DNA of 64,000 nt, from positions 310,001 through 374,000 of the forward strand of contig JAYKIL010000008.1 in assembly GCA_035284745.1 (NCBI GenBank). Direction: 5' to 3'. Source of the stretch: JAYKJB01 sp035284745 [NCBI: Candidatus Sericytochromatia bacterium]. GTDB lineage: Bacteria > Cyanobacteriota > Sericytochromatia > S15B-MN24. Position 1 is the first letter of the stretch; each line of letters begins with the position of its first letter. The notes below the pieces were generated by a model. That model did no database searches. It was not told the origin of the DNA and saw only the letters and a program-made list of their open reading frames with translations. Below, piece by piece: positions 28,427 through 36,306 of this stretch. Both the position numbers and the translations under genes were made by a program.

Positions 28427-28913
28427 CCCTGTGCCTGAGGTCACGCGTCCCTCCGAAAAAATCCTTTCGCTCGCAGACCTCGCGCTGCGATTAGCTGAAG
28501 TGCAGGGGGAAACCGTATTTACAAATGGTTGTTTCGATCTGCTTCATGTGGGACACACGCGTTACCTACAAGCAGCCCGGGGACTCGGGGACCGACTCGT
28601 TGTCGGAATTAATAGCGATGCTTCTGTCAGAACCCTTAAAGGCCCCACCCGGCCCATCCTGCCCGAAAACGAAAGGGCCGAGCTGTTGGCCTCTCTGGCG
28701 TGCGTAGATTACGTGGTCATCTTTTCCGAGCCAACGGCTGATAAGCTTTTAAGTGCGTTGCGTCCGGCAATATATGCCAAAGGCGGAGACTATTCCGCCG
28801 ACACGTTGCCTGAATCTTCGACGGTGCGAGCCTACGGAGGGGAAATCTCCATCGTTCCTTTCGTGCCTGGACGCTCCACAACCGATATTGTTGCTCGGAT
28901 CCAAACCCTGTAA
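28416..28913 (+). CDS. D-glycero-beta-D-manno-heptose-1-phosphate adenylyltransferase (HldE C-domain/RfaE2)
   Basis: A nucleotidyltransferase making ADP-heptose from heptose-1-phosphate for the LPS inner core. The stand-alone C-domain form has the cytidylyltransferase signature FTNGCFDLLHVGHTRYL (HxGH) and LVVGINSDASVRTLKG. The kinase half (RfaE1) is absent here. ATG 28416 overlaps the last 11 bases of prfB; GTG 28431, after the prfB stop, is an alternative. It feeds substrate to the GT9 enzyme encoded downstream. Confidence 0.9.
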   Translation: MRCNPVPEVTRPSEKILSLADLALRLAEVQGETVFTNGCFDLLHVGHTRYLQAARGLGDRLVVGINSDASVRTLKGPTRPILPENERAELLASLACVDYVVIFSEPTADKLLSALRPAIYAKGGDYSADTLPESSTVRAYGGEISIVPFVPGRSTTDIVARIQTL

Positions 28914-28932
28914 TCCCTCTGAAGGAAAAAAC

Positions 28933-29481
28933 ATGCCATTGATTGATGAACGCGGACGCTTTTTGGGACTATTTAACGTCATTGACGGACTGATCACGGT
29001 GGCCGTCGTTGGGGGCTTTATCGGAATACTCGCCGTCAAAAACGGATACAGTGCGGTCCATAGAATCGCGTTGGCACAAGGCCCTGCGGAAGTTGACTTG
29101 ATGATTCGTGCGAACATCAAAGACTTGTCAATGTTCAAAGCTGGAGACAAAGCCTTCATCACAATCCGCAATCAGCCCTATGACAAAGTGGAAATTGCCG
29201 CTGTCAGCGCCCGGCGCCAGCAAATTTACATTCCAATTGACGATGGCAAAAACATTCGGTTGATTGACGATCCCACCAATCCATACGCATCGGAGATAAT
29301 TCTCACGTTGCGGGATGAAGGTATGGAGACAGAAGACGGCATCGTTTGGGGCGGGCAAAAACTTAAGCTCGGAATTCCCATTGATGTGGAAGGCTTCAAA
29401 TATCGTCTGCGCGGCTCGGTCATCGATGTGCGTATGACAGGGACGAAGCAAGCGGGGCGCATGCTTGCTATTTCGCCATGA
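28933..29481 (+). CDS. DUF4330 family membrane protein
   Basis: A 182-residue protein with ATG 28933 after AAGGA. The N-terminus (LIDERGRFLGLFNVIDG) runs into one transmembrane segment (about residues 15-36). An extracytoplasmic beta-rich domain with paired strands follows (DLMIRANIKDL...AGDKAFITI). This matches my memory of DUF4330, common in Cyanobacteria and a few other phyla. Its function is unknown, but it is coupled through ATGA to the O-antigen ligase gene, suggesting a role in envelope polysaccharide handling. Confidence 0.75.
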   Translation: MPLIDERGRFLGLFNVIDGLITVAVVGGFIGILAVKNGYSAVHRIALAQGPAEVDLMIRANIKDLSMFKAGDKAFITIRNQPYDKVEIAAVSARRQQIYIPIDDGKNIRLIDDPTNPYASEIILTLRDEGMETEDGIVWGGQKLKLGIPIDVEGFKYRLRGSVIDVRMTGTKQAGRMLAISP

Positions 29482-30893
29482 CCTCTCTTTACGACGCTCC
29501 CGATGAATCGAGCGCAAACCATTCGTTGCGTGCCGCGTTCGAGAGCAGCCAAATACTCAGCGCAGGGCACCGTTTGATCACTTGTGCACGCTCTGCCTCG
29601 GAGGGTGTTGCCGCAAACAGCGTCATCCTCAACCACTCGCGCGAGTTACTGCTTTTTGCGATTGTTTTACTTTTCTTCTGCTCTCCCTGGGTCAGTACCG
29701 GAGTAAACGCAGCGTTGGCTCTTCTAGCGGGTGTCTTCCTGCTCACGAACGCCCTCTCGCGTCGGTCAAACCCGCCGCTCCCGCACTCCATTGATCTTGC
29801 CCTTATGGCCTTTATTGCCACACACGTTGTCAGCATCGGTTGCTCGCCCTTTTTTATGCAAAGCGTCAAAGGGGGGGCCAAAATGCTGATTTTTTGGCTC
29901 GCCTACCTTTGTTTTCGAATGGCATTCACACAGCGCTCAGCCAGTTTATGGGTCATTGGGGCTCTCATTGTGACCGCTGGCCTGCAAGGAACTTATGGCG
30001 TCTATCAGTGGCTGGTCGGGGTGGAGCCTCTCGCAAACTGGGAGGACCCCGAAGCCTTGAACCCGCTGACACGCGTTTATGGCTCACTGATGAATCCCAA
30101 TCTGTTGGCAGGCTACTTACTCTCCGCCTTTCCCATCGCTGCGGCGGTGACCGTTTTTTCGCGAGGCATTTACCGGGCCGTTGCAGCGTTCACTGCGTGC
30201 ACGACCTTGATATGTATCTTTTTTACCTACAGTCGCGGCGCTTACCTGGGCCTTTTGTCCTCTCTGGGTATTTTCTTGGGAATGGCAGCCTTGCTGATGT
30301 GGCCTCGGTTTAAGCACCAGCGCGGAATCGTTACAGCAATGGTCACCGCGTTGGCCGCCCTGTGCGCTGGAGTCGTTTGGAAAGTCGTGAGCACCCCCGC
30401 GTTGCTTGAACGGCTGGCGTCGATTTTCACGCTACGGGGACATAGCAGCAACTCCTTCCGTCTCAATGTATGGACTGGGGTTTGGCAGATGATACAAGAC
30501 AATTGGTTGGTAGGTGTTGGTGTCGGCAACAACGCATTCCGAAAAATGTATAGTTTGTACATGGTCAGTGGATACGAGGCGTTGGGGGCCTACAACATAT
30601 TTTTAGAAGTGCTCGCAGAGCTTGGAATCTTGGGTCTGGCCGCATTTCTTTTCATCAATTTACTGGCCTGGAAAACCAACTGGCGGACCTTTCGCCAAGG
30701 GGACCCACCTGCACGTTGGATGGCGGCGGGCATCACGGCGGCTCTCGTTGGTACCTGGGTGATGGGGTTGTTTGATACGGTTTTTTATCGCCCAGCGATT
30801 CAACTGCAATTCTGGCTCTTGCTGGCACTCACCATTACCTGGTCTGGTAACATCGCGCCCACCTCAGGTATCTCGAAGAATTCAACGAACTGA
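29478..30893 (+). CDS. O-antigen ligase family protein (IctB-like)
   Basis: A 471-residue polytopic inner-membrane protein with roughly 10-12 hydrophobic segments. It carries the Wzy_C/WaaL-type signatures YGSLMNPNLLAGYLL and FTYSRGAYLGLL and a periplasmic loop with GVGVGNNAF and AYNIFLEVLAELG. Such proteins attach polysaccharide to lipid A core or polymerise glycans. The sequence resembles the cyanobacterial proteins once called IctB. Its ATG overlaps the DUF4330 stop (ATGA). Confidence 0.85.
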   Translation: MTSLYDAPDESSANHSLRAAFESSQILSAGHRLITCARSASEGVAANSVILNHSRELLLFAIVLLFFCSPWVSTGVNAALALLAGVFLLTNALSRRSNPPLPHSIDLALMAFIATHVVSIGCSPFFMQSVKGGAKMLIFWLAYLCFRMAFTQRSASLWVIGALIVTAGLQGTYGVYQWLVGVEPLANWEDPEALNPLTRVYGSLMNPNLLAGYLLSAFPIAAAVTVFSRGIYRAVAAFTACTTLICIFFTYSRGAYLGLLSSLGIFLGMAALLMWPRFKHQRGIVTAMVTALAALCAGVVWKVVSTPALLERLASIFTLRGHSSNSFRLNVWTGVWQMIQDNWLVGVGVGNNAFRKMYSLYMVSGYEALGAYNIFLEVLAELGILGLAAFLFINLLAWKTNWRTFRQGDPPARWMAAGITAALVGTWVMGLFDTVFYRPAIQLQFWLLLALTITWSGNIAPTSGISKNSTN

Positions 30894-30901
30894 GGCCCTT
30901 T

Positions 30902-31981
30902 ATGCCACCAGAATCAAAGCTTGCAAGCATCGACTTTGAAAAAATCTTGGTCATAAATTTTGGAGGCATCGGCGATGAGATTCTCTTTTTTCCGGTGATC
31001 CAGAGCCTCCGAGAGGCCTATCCCTCGTCCAGAATAACCGCCCTCGTAGAGCCAAGATGTAAAGGGATTATGGCTTTTAATCCAGCCGTGGACGATGTTT
31101 ACACATTTGATGCCAAACACAATCCCCGCGTGCGCGATTTTTTTACGTTGGTTCTCGCATTGCGGAAGGAGTGTTTTGAACTGGTCATCACCGCGGGGAG
31201 CAGTCCTGTCATGGCTTTACTGGCTCGTTTGACCGGTGCCCCTCATCGGGTCGGTTATGCCACACACCGTTTTACTTTTCTACTGACGCACGCCGTTCCC
31301 CTCAATAAGCAACAATATGCGGCCCATATGTACCACGATTTAGTCGGTTTTTTGGGTAAAGCACCTCGCCCCCCTCAGATGACCGTTCCGCCTTCAGACC
31401 GGGCGTGGGCAGAAAAATTTCTAGAATCCTCTCAACAACAAGAGAAAACCCAGACGGTCGTCATTCACCCCGGGGTCAGCAAGCTGTCGATTCAAAAAAA
31501 TATCATCAAGGGCTGGGCCCTTGAAAATTGGATCGAACTGGCGCGCCGCCTGTGTGCCAGCGGGAAGCGTGTGGTGTTGGCGGGCGGGCCCGACGACAAG
31601 GAGGTGATCGCCGCATTACGCTCCCAATTGAATACCCAAGTGATAGACGCCTCCACCGCCACCGAGACGCTGGGCCAGTTGGCGGCCCTGATCGAAGCGG
31701 CCGATGTACTGGTGGCGGTCGATTCTGCACCGATGCACGTTGGGGTGGCAGTATCGACTCCGACCGTCGCCGTATTCGGCCCCACAGACCCTCGAAAGCT
31801 TCTCCCTTCGGGTTCGGTTCATCGTCCTGTTCAAAGTGGCCCCTTGGCCTGTCGCCCTTGCCTTTGGGATAAGCGTCAAACGAGCTGCGAAGCCTTAACG
31901 TGTCTGATCGAGATACCTGTTGAAGCCGTCGAAGATGCTTTACTTAAAGTTCTGCCCCCCGTTGTGGATGGAGTCCAATGA
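30902..31981 (+). CDS. Glycosyltransferase family 9 (ADP-heptose:LPS heptosyltransferase-like)
   Basis: A 359-residue cytosolic glycosyltransferase. The N-terminal Rossmann domain has INFGGIGDEILFFPV (the GT9 GxxGD loop) and the C-terminal domain has VIHPGVS, VVLAGGPDD, and VDSAPMHVGVAVSTPTVAVF near the nucleotide-sugar site. A Cys-rich segment (CRPCLW...CEALTC) precedes the end, as in many GT9 members. With the upstream ADP-heptose synthesis gene it suggests heptose-containing core LPS. It is coupled to the next gene by ATGA. Confidence 0.88.
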   Translation: MPPESKLASIDFEKILVINFGGIGDEILFFPVIQSLREAYPSSRITALVEPRCKGIMAFNPAVDDVYTFDAKHNPRVRDFFTLVLALRKECFELVITAGSSPVMALLARLTGAPHRVGYATHRFTFLLTHAVPLNKQQYAAHMYHDLVGFLGKAPRPPQMTVPPSDRAWAEKFLESSQQQEKTQTVVIHPGVSKLSIQKNIIKGWALENWIELARRLCASGKRVVLAGGPDDKEVIAALRSQLNTQVIDASTATETLGQLAALIEAADVLVAVDSAPMHVGVAVSTPTVAVFGPTDPRKLLPSGSVHRPVQSGPLACRPCLWDKRQTSCEALTCLIEIPVEAVEDALLKVLPPVVDGVQ

Positions 31982-32484
31982 CCGCTCATTCTGAAAAAAA
32001 TCGCATCAACCGTTCGCCCGAATTCTTGTTCAGACCAGAGGCCGACACCCTCTACGGGGTGGCGGTGGAGGATCCTGCAAGCCGTATGATCATGGAAAGG
32101 GAACTGGCGGAACTCAGCGACAAAATGATCTTGGAAATTACCACGTTGTTTGACGACCACCCGATGGAACTCGATTTTAGTGAAGAGAGTCTCACGGAAC
32201 TGGATGGCCTGATTGAGACTCTGTGGCCGGAGCCGATCGAGGATCCAGATGCTCTCGATGCAATCGTTGCAAACTGGGGCGCCTATTTGGGAGAAACGGT
32301 GATACAGAATCTGGGCGGGCACTGGACGTTTAGACAAGACCTCGATCACGTGTCTATCTGTTTTCCGCGCACCGGCCTCGAAGCATTTCCACTGCACCTG
32401 ATGCGGAAACGATTGATGATGGGCGCTCAGGAGTCCATCGCGGGTTTTTATGAGGCGTTGGTGGCACAGTTGGTCAACGACTAA
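31978..32484 (+). CDS. Conserved-looking protein of unknown function
   Basis: A 168-residue acidic, soluble protein without signal or membrane segment. The middle part (LDGLIETLWPEPIEDPDALD, then IVANWGAYLGETVIQNLGGH) looks like a compact alpha/beta domain. A similar segment is found in small bacterial immunity-like or DUF3806-like proteins, though I cannot assign it. It overlaps the GT9 gene by ATGA, so it is translated from the same message. It ends the secA-prfB-LPS run. Confidence 0.7.
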   Translation: MTAHSEKNRINRSPEFLFRPEADTLYGVAVEDPASRMIMERELAELSDKMILEITTLFDDHPMELDFSEESLTELDGLIETLWPEPIEDPDALDAIVANWGAYLGETVIQNLGGHWTFRQDLDHVSICFPRTGLEAFPLHLMRKRLMMGAQESIAGFYEALVAQLVND

Positions 32485-32519
32485 AAAAAAGACGCCCCTT
32501 CAACCGGGACGCCTCTTTT
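32485..32519 (-). terminator. Likely terminator of the Xer recombinase gene
   Basis: On the minus strand a GC-rich hairpin (about 32491-32515, eight pairs with a two-base bulge and one G-U) is followed by eight T residues. It lies after the xer stop. The + strand version contains an A-C mismatch and would be weaker. Confidence 0.6.
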
Positions 32520-32543
32520 AGATTAAAACTGGTTACAAGGGGT

Positions 32544-33467
32544 TCAAGCGCTTCTCTCCACGCCACCCATTTTGCGTTTCGAGACGTGTGCGTAAATTTG
32601 CGTGGTTGAGATGTCTGCGTGACCCAACAACTCTTGCACCGAACGAATATCCACGCCCCGCTCGAGCAAATGGATCGCGAAGGAATGACGCAATGTGTGC
32701 GGTGTGATATCCGGAGCGATTTGCGCAGTTCTCGCCCCCTCTTTCACGATCTTCCAGATACACTGCCGAGACAATCGACGACCCGCATAGTTAAGGAACA
32801 GAGCACGCTCTTGGGGACGACTCTTCTGGGTCGGTCGAACCTGCTTGAGATAAATTTCAATGGCCTGGATGGCGGTTTCCGAAAGAGGAATGATCCGCTC
32901 CCGCAAGTCTTTCCCCGCCATACGCAAGTGCCCCTCGTGAAGATTCACATCAGAAATATTAACCCGAGTCAACTCAGACACCCGCAAACCGCCCGAATAG
33001 AGCAGTTCCAAAATGGCTCGCTCCCGCGGCGCCAAAGAACCTTGTCCGAGCAACTGCTCAACCTCAGAGCGGCTGAGTACCTTCGGCAGATAACGCCCCG
33101 TCTTAGGCCTCTCCAGGCTGACCGCAGGATTGTCGTCGATGACGCTGGTTTGCTGAAGGTAGTGGTAGAAGGTCTTTAACGCCGCCAATTTTCGCGCAGC
33201 ACTTGAGGCCGACAGACCTTTCTCCTTCAGAGAACGCAAGAAATCCTGAATGGACTCTTGCGTGGTTTCCGCCCACGAATTGACGCCCATCGCTTCCAGA
33301 TGCTGAACAAACTGCATCAGGTCGTTATGATAGGCTGAGATCGTATTTTCAGCCAGGCCGCGGTCCACCAAAAGATGGTCCAGAAATTCTCGGATTTTGT
33401 GTTGCATCCTTGTTAATTTCACCTGCTCACGATCACCTGGCACCACTGCCAGAGCTGGGCGGGGCAT
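32544..33467 (-). CDS. Tyrosine recombinase XerC/XerD
   Basis: A site-specific recombinase that resolves chromosome dimers at dif with its partner. The 307-residue protein has the N-terminal SAM-like domain (FLDHLLVDRGLAENTISAY) and the catalytic domain. Catalytic residues are Arg in SGGLRVSEL, Lys in AGKDLRERIIPL, His and Arg in TPHTLRHSFA, His in LLGHADISTT and the Tyr nucleophile in TQIYAHV. ATG 33467 lies eight bases after AAGGA. No mobile element surrounds it, so the housekeeping role is preferred over an integrase. XerC and XerD cannot be told apart here. Confidence 0.92.
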   Translation of the reverse strand: MPRPALAVVPGDREQVKLTRMQHKIREFLDHLLVDRGLAENTISAYHNDLMQFVQHLEAMGVNSWAETTQESIQDFLRSLKEKGLSASSAARKLAALKTFYHYLQQTSVIDDNPAVSLERPKTGRYLPKVLSRSEVEQLLGQGSLAPRERAILELLYSGGLRVSELTRVNISDVNLHEGHLRMAGKDLRERIIPLSETAIQAIEIYLKQVRPTQKSRPQERALFLNYAGRRLSRQCIWKIVKEGARTAQIAPDITPHTLRHSFAIHLLERGVDIRSVQELLGHADISTTQIYAHVSKRKMGGVERSA

Positions 33468-33570
33468 TGGGAAAATCCTTTCCCGAGGTGTTTGGGCCAT
33501 CGAATATCACTCTGTGGGGTGGTCAGCATCCATTTACGATGCGCTTTGGGTATAGATGTATATTAGCAGG
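33468..33570. other. xer upstream region
   Basis: This gap carries the xer promoter on the minus strand and, near its right end, an AT-rich TATAGATGTATATTAG segment. TATATT at 33559-33564 could serve as the -10 of the rightward RNA. No gene is visible. Confidence 0.35.
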
Positions 33571-33787
33571 CCTCCCCAGGTGCCATAAGTGCGCTCTGGC
33601 ACAGGATCTGCGACTTTTTTGGGTTGCCTCGTAACGTACGCGCAGCCTGCTTCAGACCGATCCTGCACCTCGCGAGTTGTGACCCCGATCCCCATTTACA
33701 ACAGGGACGTGTGATGCAGGTCTCAGGCTGTTCTTGGACATAACGCACCAATGAAAAAGGAATCCCCCTGGAGGGATTCCTTTTTTT
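33571..33787 (+). ncRNA. Candidate structured RNA ending at an intrinsic terminator
   Basis: About 215 bases without a convincing gene hold long-range complementarity. Helix set B pairs CAGCCTG (33643-33649) with CAGGCTG (33724-33730), AGAC (33654-33657) with GTCT (33720-33723), CTGCA (33663-33667) with TGCAG (33715-33719), and GTTGT (33676-33680) with ACAAC (33698-33702). An alternative fold pairs CAGGATC (33602-33608) with GATCCTG (33659-33665), extended by CTGCG with CGCAG. A TATATT box precedes it and a strong terminator ends it. Length, isolated position and one long irregular hairpin recall 6S RNA, but I see no decisive 6S signature. It could also be a leader or attenuator-type RNA. Confidence 0.4.
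33754..33787. terminator. Strong bidirectional intrinsic terminator
   Basis: AGGAATCCC (33758-33766) pairs perfectly with GGGATTCCT (33773-33781) around a six-base loop. Seven T follow on the + strand (33781-33787) and five on the minus strand. It can end both the candidate RNA (+) and the subtilase gene (-). Confidence 0.88.
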
Positions 33788-33846
33788 ATTGGGATAGGCA
33801 GTGCGCGCGAACGCAGGACGACCGCCCGGTCAACCGTAGGATGGAA

Positions 33847-35118
33847 TCAGCGGCGGTTAGCGCGAAGAGGGGACACCGACTTCAACGCGTTGATGCGGCC
33901 GTGGCCAAAGTATTGATCAAACCCCTCTGCCCCTAAGTCATCGGCCATTTTCTCGATGTGAGCTTTTACCTCCGCCTGCTTCATTGCCGGAAACTCGCTG
34001 CGTACCAACGCTGCCAAGCCCGCCACGAACGGAGACGCCATCGATGTGCCGCTCATCTTGCCATAACCCACCTCACGACCCACTTTATAGGTGGGCAGGG
34101 TCGACAAAATGTTCACGCCTGGAGCTGCCACTGAGACGGTTTTGCCAAAATTCGAAAAACGAGCTTTTTTGTCCTGGTCATCTGTGGCTGCCACTTCGAT
34201 CACACCGGGGTGCGTGGACGGTAAGTGAGGCGCTGAGGTGGGATCATTCAGTGCGTTGTTGTTACCGGCACTGGCGACGAGCACCACATCGCGATCCAAA
34301 GCATATTGCAACGCTTCCTCAAGCACAGGAGAGCGCTTGTACAGGCCCAAGCTCATCGTGATCACCTTCGCGCCTTTATCAGTTGCGTGGACCACACCCT
34401 CTGCGATGGTCGCGTCCGAGCCGCGACCGCGGGCATCAAGCACCTTGACTGCCATCAAACCGGCTTTGGGGGCTACGCCCGCAACGCCTTCGCCGTTATT
34501 CGCGATCGCCGCAGCAATTCCGGCGCAGTGAGTCCCGTGGCCGTGGTCGTCTCTCGGATCATTATTCTTATCAAGAACATTCCAACTCTCAGGAACAATG
34601 TTGCCCTTCAAATCCGGATGTCCCATATCGATTCCTGAATCAATCACCGCGACCACAACACCGGCTCCACCCATCTGTAAATCCCATGCCTGATCGACCT
34701 GCGCGATTTTCAGGGAATACTGCTCGGCCACCCTCGGATCATCCACCGTCTTCTCCATTTGGGCGAGTTGTACAGGATGTGCGTACGCGACAGCCGCATC
34801 CGCCCGAAGACTGGCCAGAAGTTTGGTGCTGTCTGCCCCAGGCGCGTTATCCAGCACCAATGCCCTCAAAGATTGTATCTTCGAGGTGATTCTTGGTGCG
34901 CCGGGGCCTTGGCGAAGCAAGCTTTGGGGCAAGCGTTGACCCTTCAGTTTCACAACAATTTGACGCTTAGACACCCCTTGAGCCGTGAAGTTCCCCGCAG
35001 GAAAACGGGTCTGGGCCGCCGCCAACGGAGCGCTGTTCCGCGACGGGGTCATGTTTCCACAACCGACAGTGAGCAGTGCGACGAGAATAGCAGCAGACGT
35101 GATGGCGGTCCGATTCAC
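33847..35118 (-). CDS. Subtilisin-like serine protease (S8) lipoprotein
   Basis: The 423-residue product starts at GTG 35118, eight bases after GGAGG. The signal peptide ends in LLTVGC, a good lipobox, so the enzyme is probably anchored to a membrane facing outward. An inhibitor-I9-like propeptide (about residues 45-120) precedes the catalytic domain. That domain contains Asp in VIDSGIDMGHPD, His in DDHGHGTHCAG, the oxyanion Asn in ASAGNNN and Ser in GTSMASPFVAG. It stands alone with its own promoter (35154-35182) and terminator. Confidence 0.93.
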   Translation of the reverse strand: MNRTAITSAAILVALLTVGCGNMTPSRNSAPLAAAQTRFPAGNFTAQGVSKRQIVVKLKGQRLPQSLLRQGPGAPRITSKIQSLRALVLDNAPGADSTKLLASLRADAAVAYAHPVQLAQMEKTVDDPRVAEQYSLKIAQVDQAWDLQMGGAGVVVAVIDSGIDMGHPDLKGNIVPESWNVLDKNNDPRDDHGHGTHCAGIAAAIANNGEGVAGVAPKAGLMAVKVLDARGRGSDATIAEGVVHATDKGAKVITMSLGLYKRSPVLEEALQYALDRDVVLVASAGNNNALNDPTSAPHLPSTHPGVIEVAATDDQDKKARFSNFGKTVSVAAPGVNILSTLPTYKVGREVGYGKMSGTSMASPFVAGLAALVRSEFPAMKQAEVKAHIEKMADDLGAEGFDQYFGHGRINALKSVSPLRANRR

Positions 35119-35153
35119 AGAGGCTTCCTCCTGCAAAAAAAAGGTTCCTCTCC

Positions 35154-35182
35154 AGCCTACTTTTTTAATTTAAATTTTGCAA
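35154..35182 (-). promoter_or_regulatory. Promoter of the S8 protease gene
   Basis: On the minus strand TTGCAA (35182-35177), a 17-base A/T spacer and TAGGCT (35159-35154) form a sigma-70-type promoter. The transcript would start about 30 bases before the GTG. Confidence 0.55.
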
Positions 35183-35496
35183 TAGCCTAACCAGAAATTA
35201 ACCTTGTCCAGACCGAAACCGTCGATAACAACTTTTGAACCGTTACAAGTCGTTCATCGCGGTAACGGGACCTTCAGACGGGGAACGACCTTTCTTGCTG
35301 GGCGCAGCAAGCGTGATTCGTTTCGGTCTGCACGGCCGTTTGCTCCCTGTGGCGAGAGACATGAAGAAGGAAGACCCGGCAGTCCACAAAAAACGATTTT
35401 CCGCGTTGCACGTGAACCCAGGCATCCCTGCCAACAAATTTGCCTGATAGAGAAGGCACGAACATCGAAAGCCACCTCAGCCCGCTATTCCCAGGC
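35183..35496. other. Intergenic region between the protease and pgeF
   Basis: About 310 bases with several short frames in different phases, none with a supported start or conserved sequence. The right end carries the pgeF promoter. I see no RNA or repeat. Confidence 0.4.
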
Positions 35497-35502
35497 TATA
35501 AT
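35497..35502 (+). promoter_or_regulatory. -10 box of pgeF, leaderless arrangement
   Basis: A consensus TATAAT sits only six bases before the ATG at 35509. Transcription would begin at or next to the start codon, giving a leaderless mRNA. No SD is present. Confidence 0.5.
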
Positions 35503-35508
35503 GGGCAC

Positions 35509-36306
35509 ATGCCGTCCTCATTCAGAAGAATAGAACGCCCCGGTGCCCCTGCCTTTCTGCGGTGCGACGCCCTGACCGCCACGCACGCCTTTTCATTGCG
35601 GCACGGTGGTTGCAGTTCCGGCCCGTGGGAAAGTCTCAATTTGGGTGCCAGCGCAGGAGATGCCCCTGAGTGCGTCGTTCGAAATAAACAGATTTGGGCT
35701 GATTCATTTGAAATAACGCCTCCTCCGCTGACTCTGCACCAGATCCACGGGGCCACGGTCTATGAAGTGACCGCCCACGACAACTCCGAACCCGGATTCC
35801 ATCGGGGGGATGCGCTGGTCAACGCAATGAGCGATCGCGCGGTGGGAGTTTACACTGCGGACTGTGTCCCCATTCTACTGAGCACAATGGATGGTCGCGT
35901 GGTCTCAGCGGCCCACGCTGGATGGCGGGGAACTGCTGCGGAGGTGGTTTTGTCTGCACTCGACGGCATGTGCCGTTTCGGAGTTCATCCGTCTGAAGTT
36001 GTGGTGGCCGTGGGGCCGGCCATCGGGCCTTGCTGTTTTGCCGTGGGGCAAGAGGTTATCGCCGCTTTCAGCGCGCAGGCGTGGTACCGGCCTTCGCTGG
36101 TGCACCAAGTGAATGGACACACCACCGTGGACCTGGTCTTGGCGAATCGACTCCAATTGGAAGCGGCCGGCATCGCGGCACAGAACATTCATGCCAGCGA
36201 AATGTGTACAAGCTGTCTCCCCTCAGACTTTTTTTCCTGGCGGCGCGACAAGGGCCAAACCGGGCGTCACCTGGCGATGATACAGCGAAGGTCGCCCGGT
36301 TTATGA
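35509..36306 (+). CDS. pgeF: Peptidoglycan editing factor / laccase-domain protein (YfiH)
   Basis: A 265-residue member of the Cu-oxidase_4 (YfiH/YlmD) family. Members act as purine nucleoside phosphorylase or adenosine deaminase in some reports and as PgeF, which removes wrongly incorporated L-Ser from peptidoglycan precursors, in E. coli. The metal ligands are visible: His in TLHQIHGATV, Cys in YTADCVPIL and His in AAHAGWRGT. Start ATG 35509 is set by the family's N-terminus and the TATAAT just upstream. Its stop overlaps the CPBP gene (ATGA). Confidence 0.9.
   Translation: MPSSFRRIERPGAPAFLRCDALTATHAFSLRHGGCSSGPWESLNLGASAGDAPECVVRNKQIWADSFEITPPPLTLHQIHGATVYEVTAHDNSEPGFHRGDALVNAMSDRAVGVYTADCVPILLSTMDGRVVSAAHAGWRGTAAEVVLSALDGMCRFGVHPSEVVVAVGPAIGPCCFAVGQEVIAAFSAQAWYRPSLVHQVNGHTTVDLVLANRLQLEAAGIAAQNIHASEMCTSCLPSDFFSWRRDKGQTGRHLAMIQRRSPGL

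Noticed and set aside
32544-33467. Xer recombinase as a phage or island integrase
   Set aside because: Length and motifs fit housekeeping XerC/D, and no att repeats, phage genes or tRNA target lie next to it.
33563-33751. Leftward 62-codon frame between xer and the terminator
   Set aside because: It has no SD and no recognisable composition, and it lies over the long complementary blocks that look like RNA structure.
35204-35533. Several short frames upstream of pgeF on both strands
   Set aside because: They overlap each other in all phases and lack ribosome-binding sites and conserved sequence.
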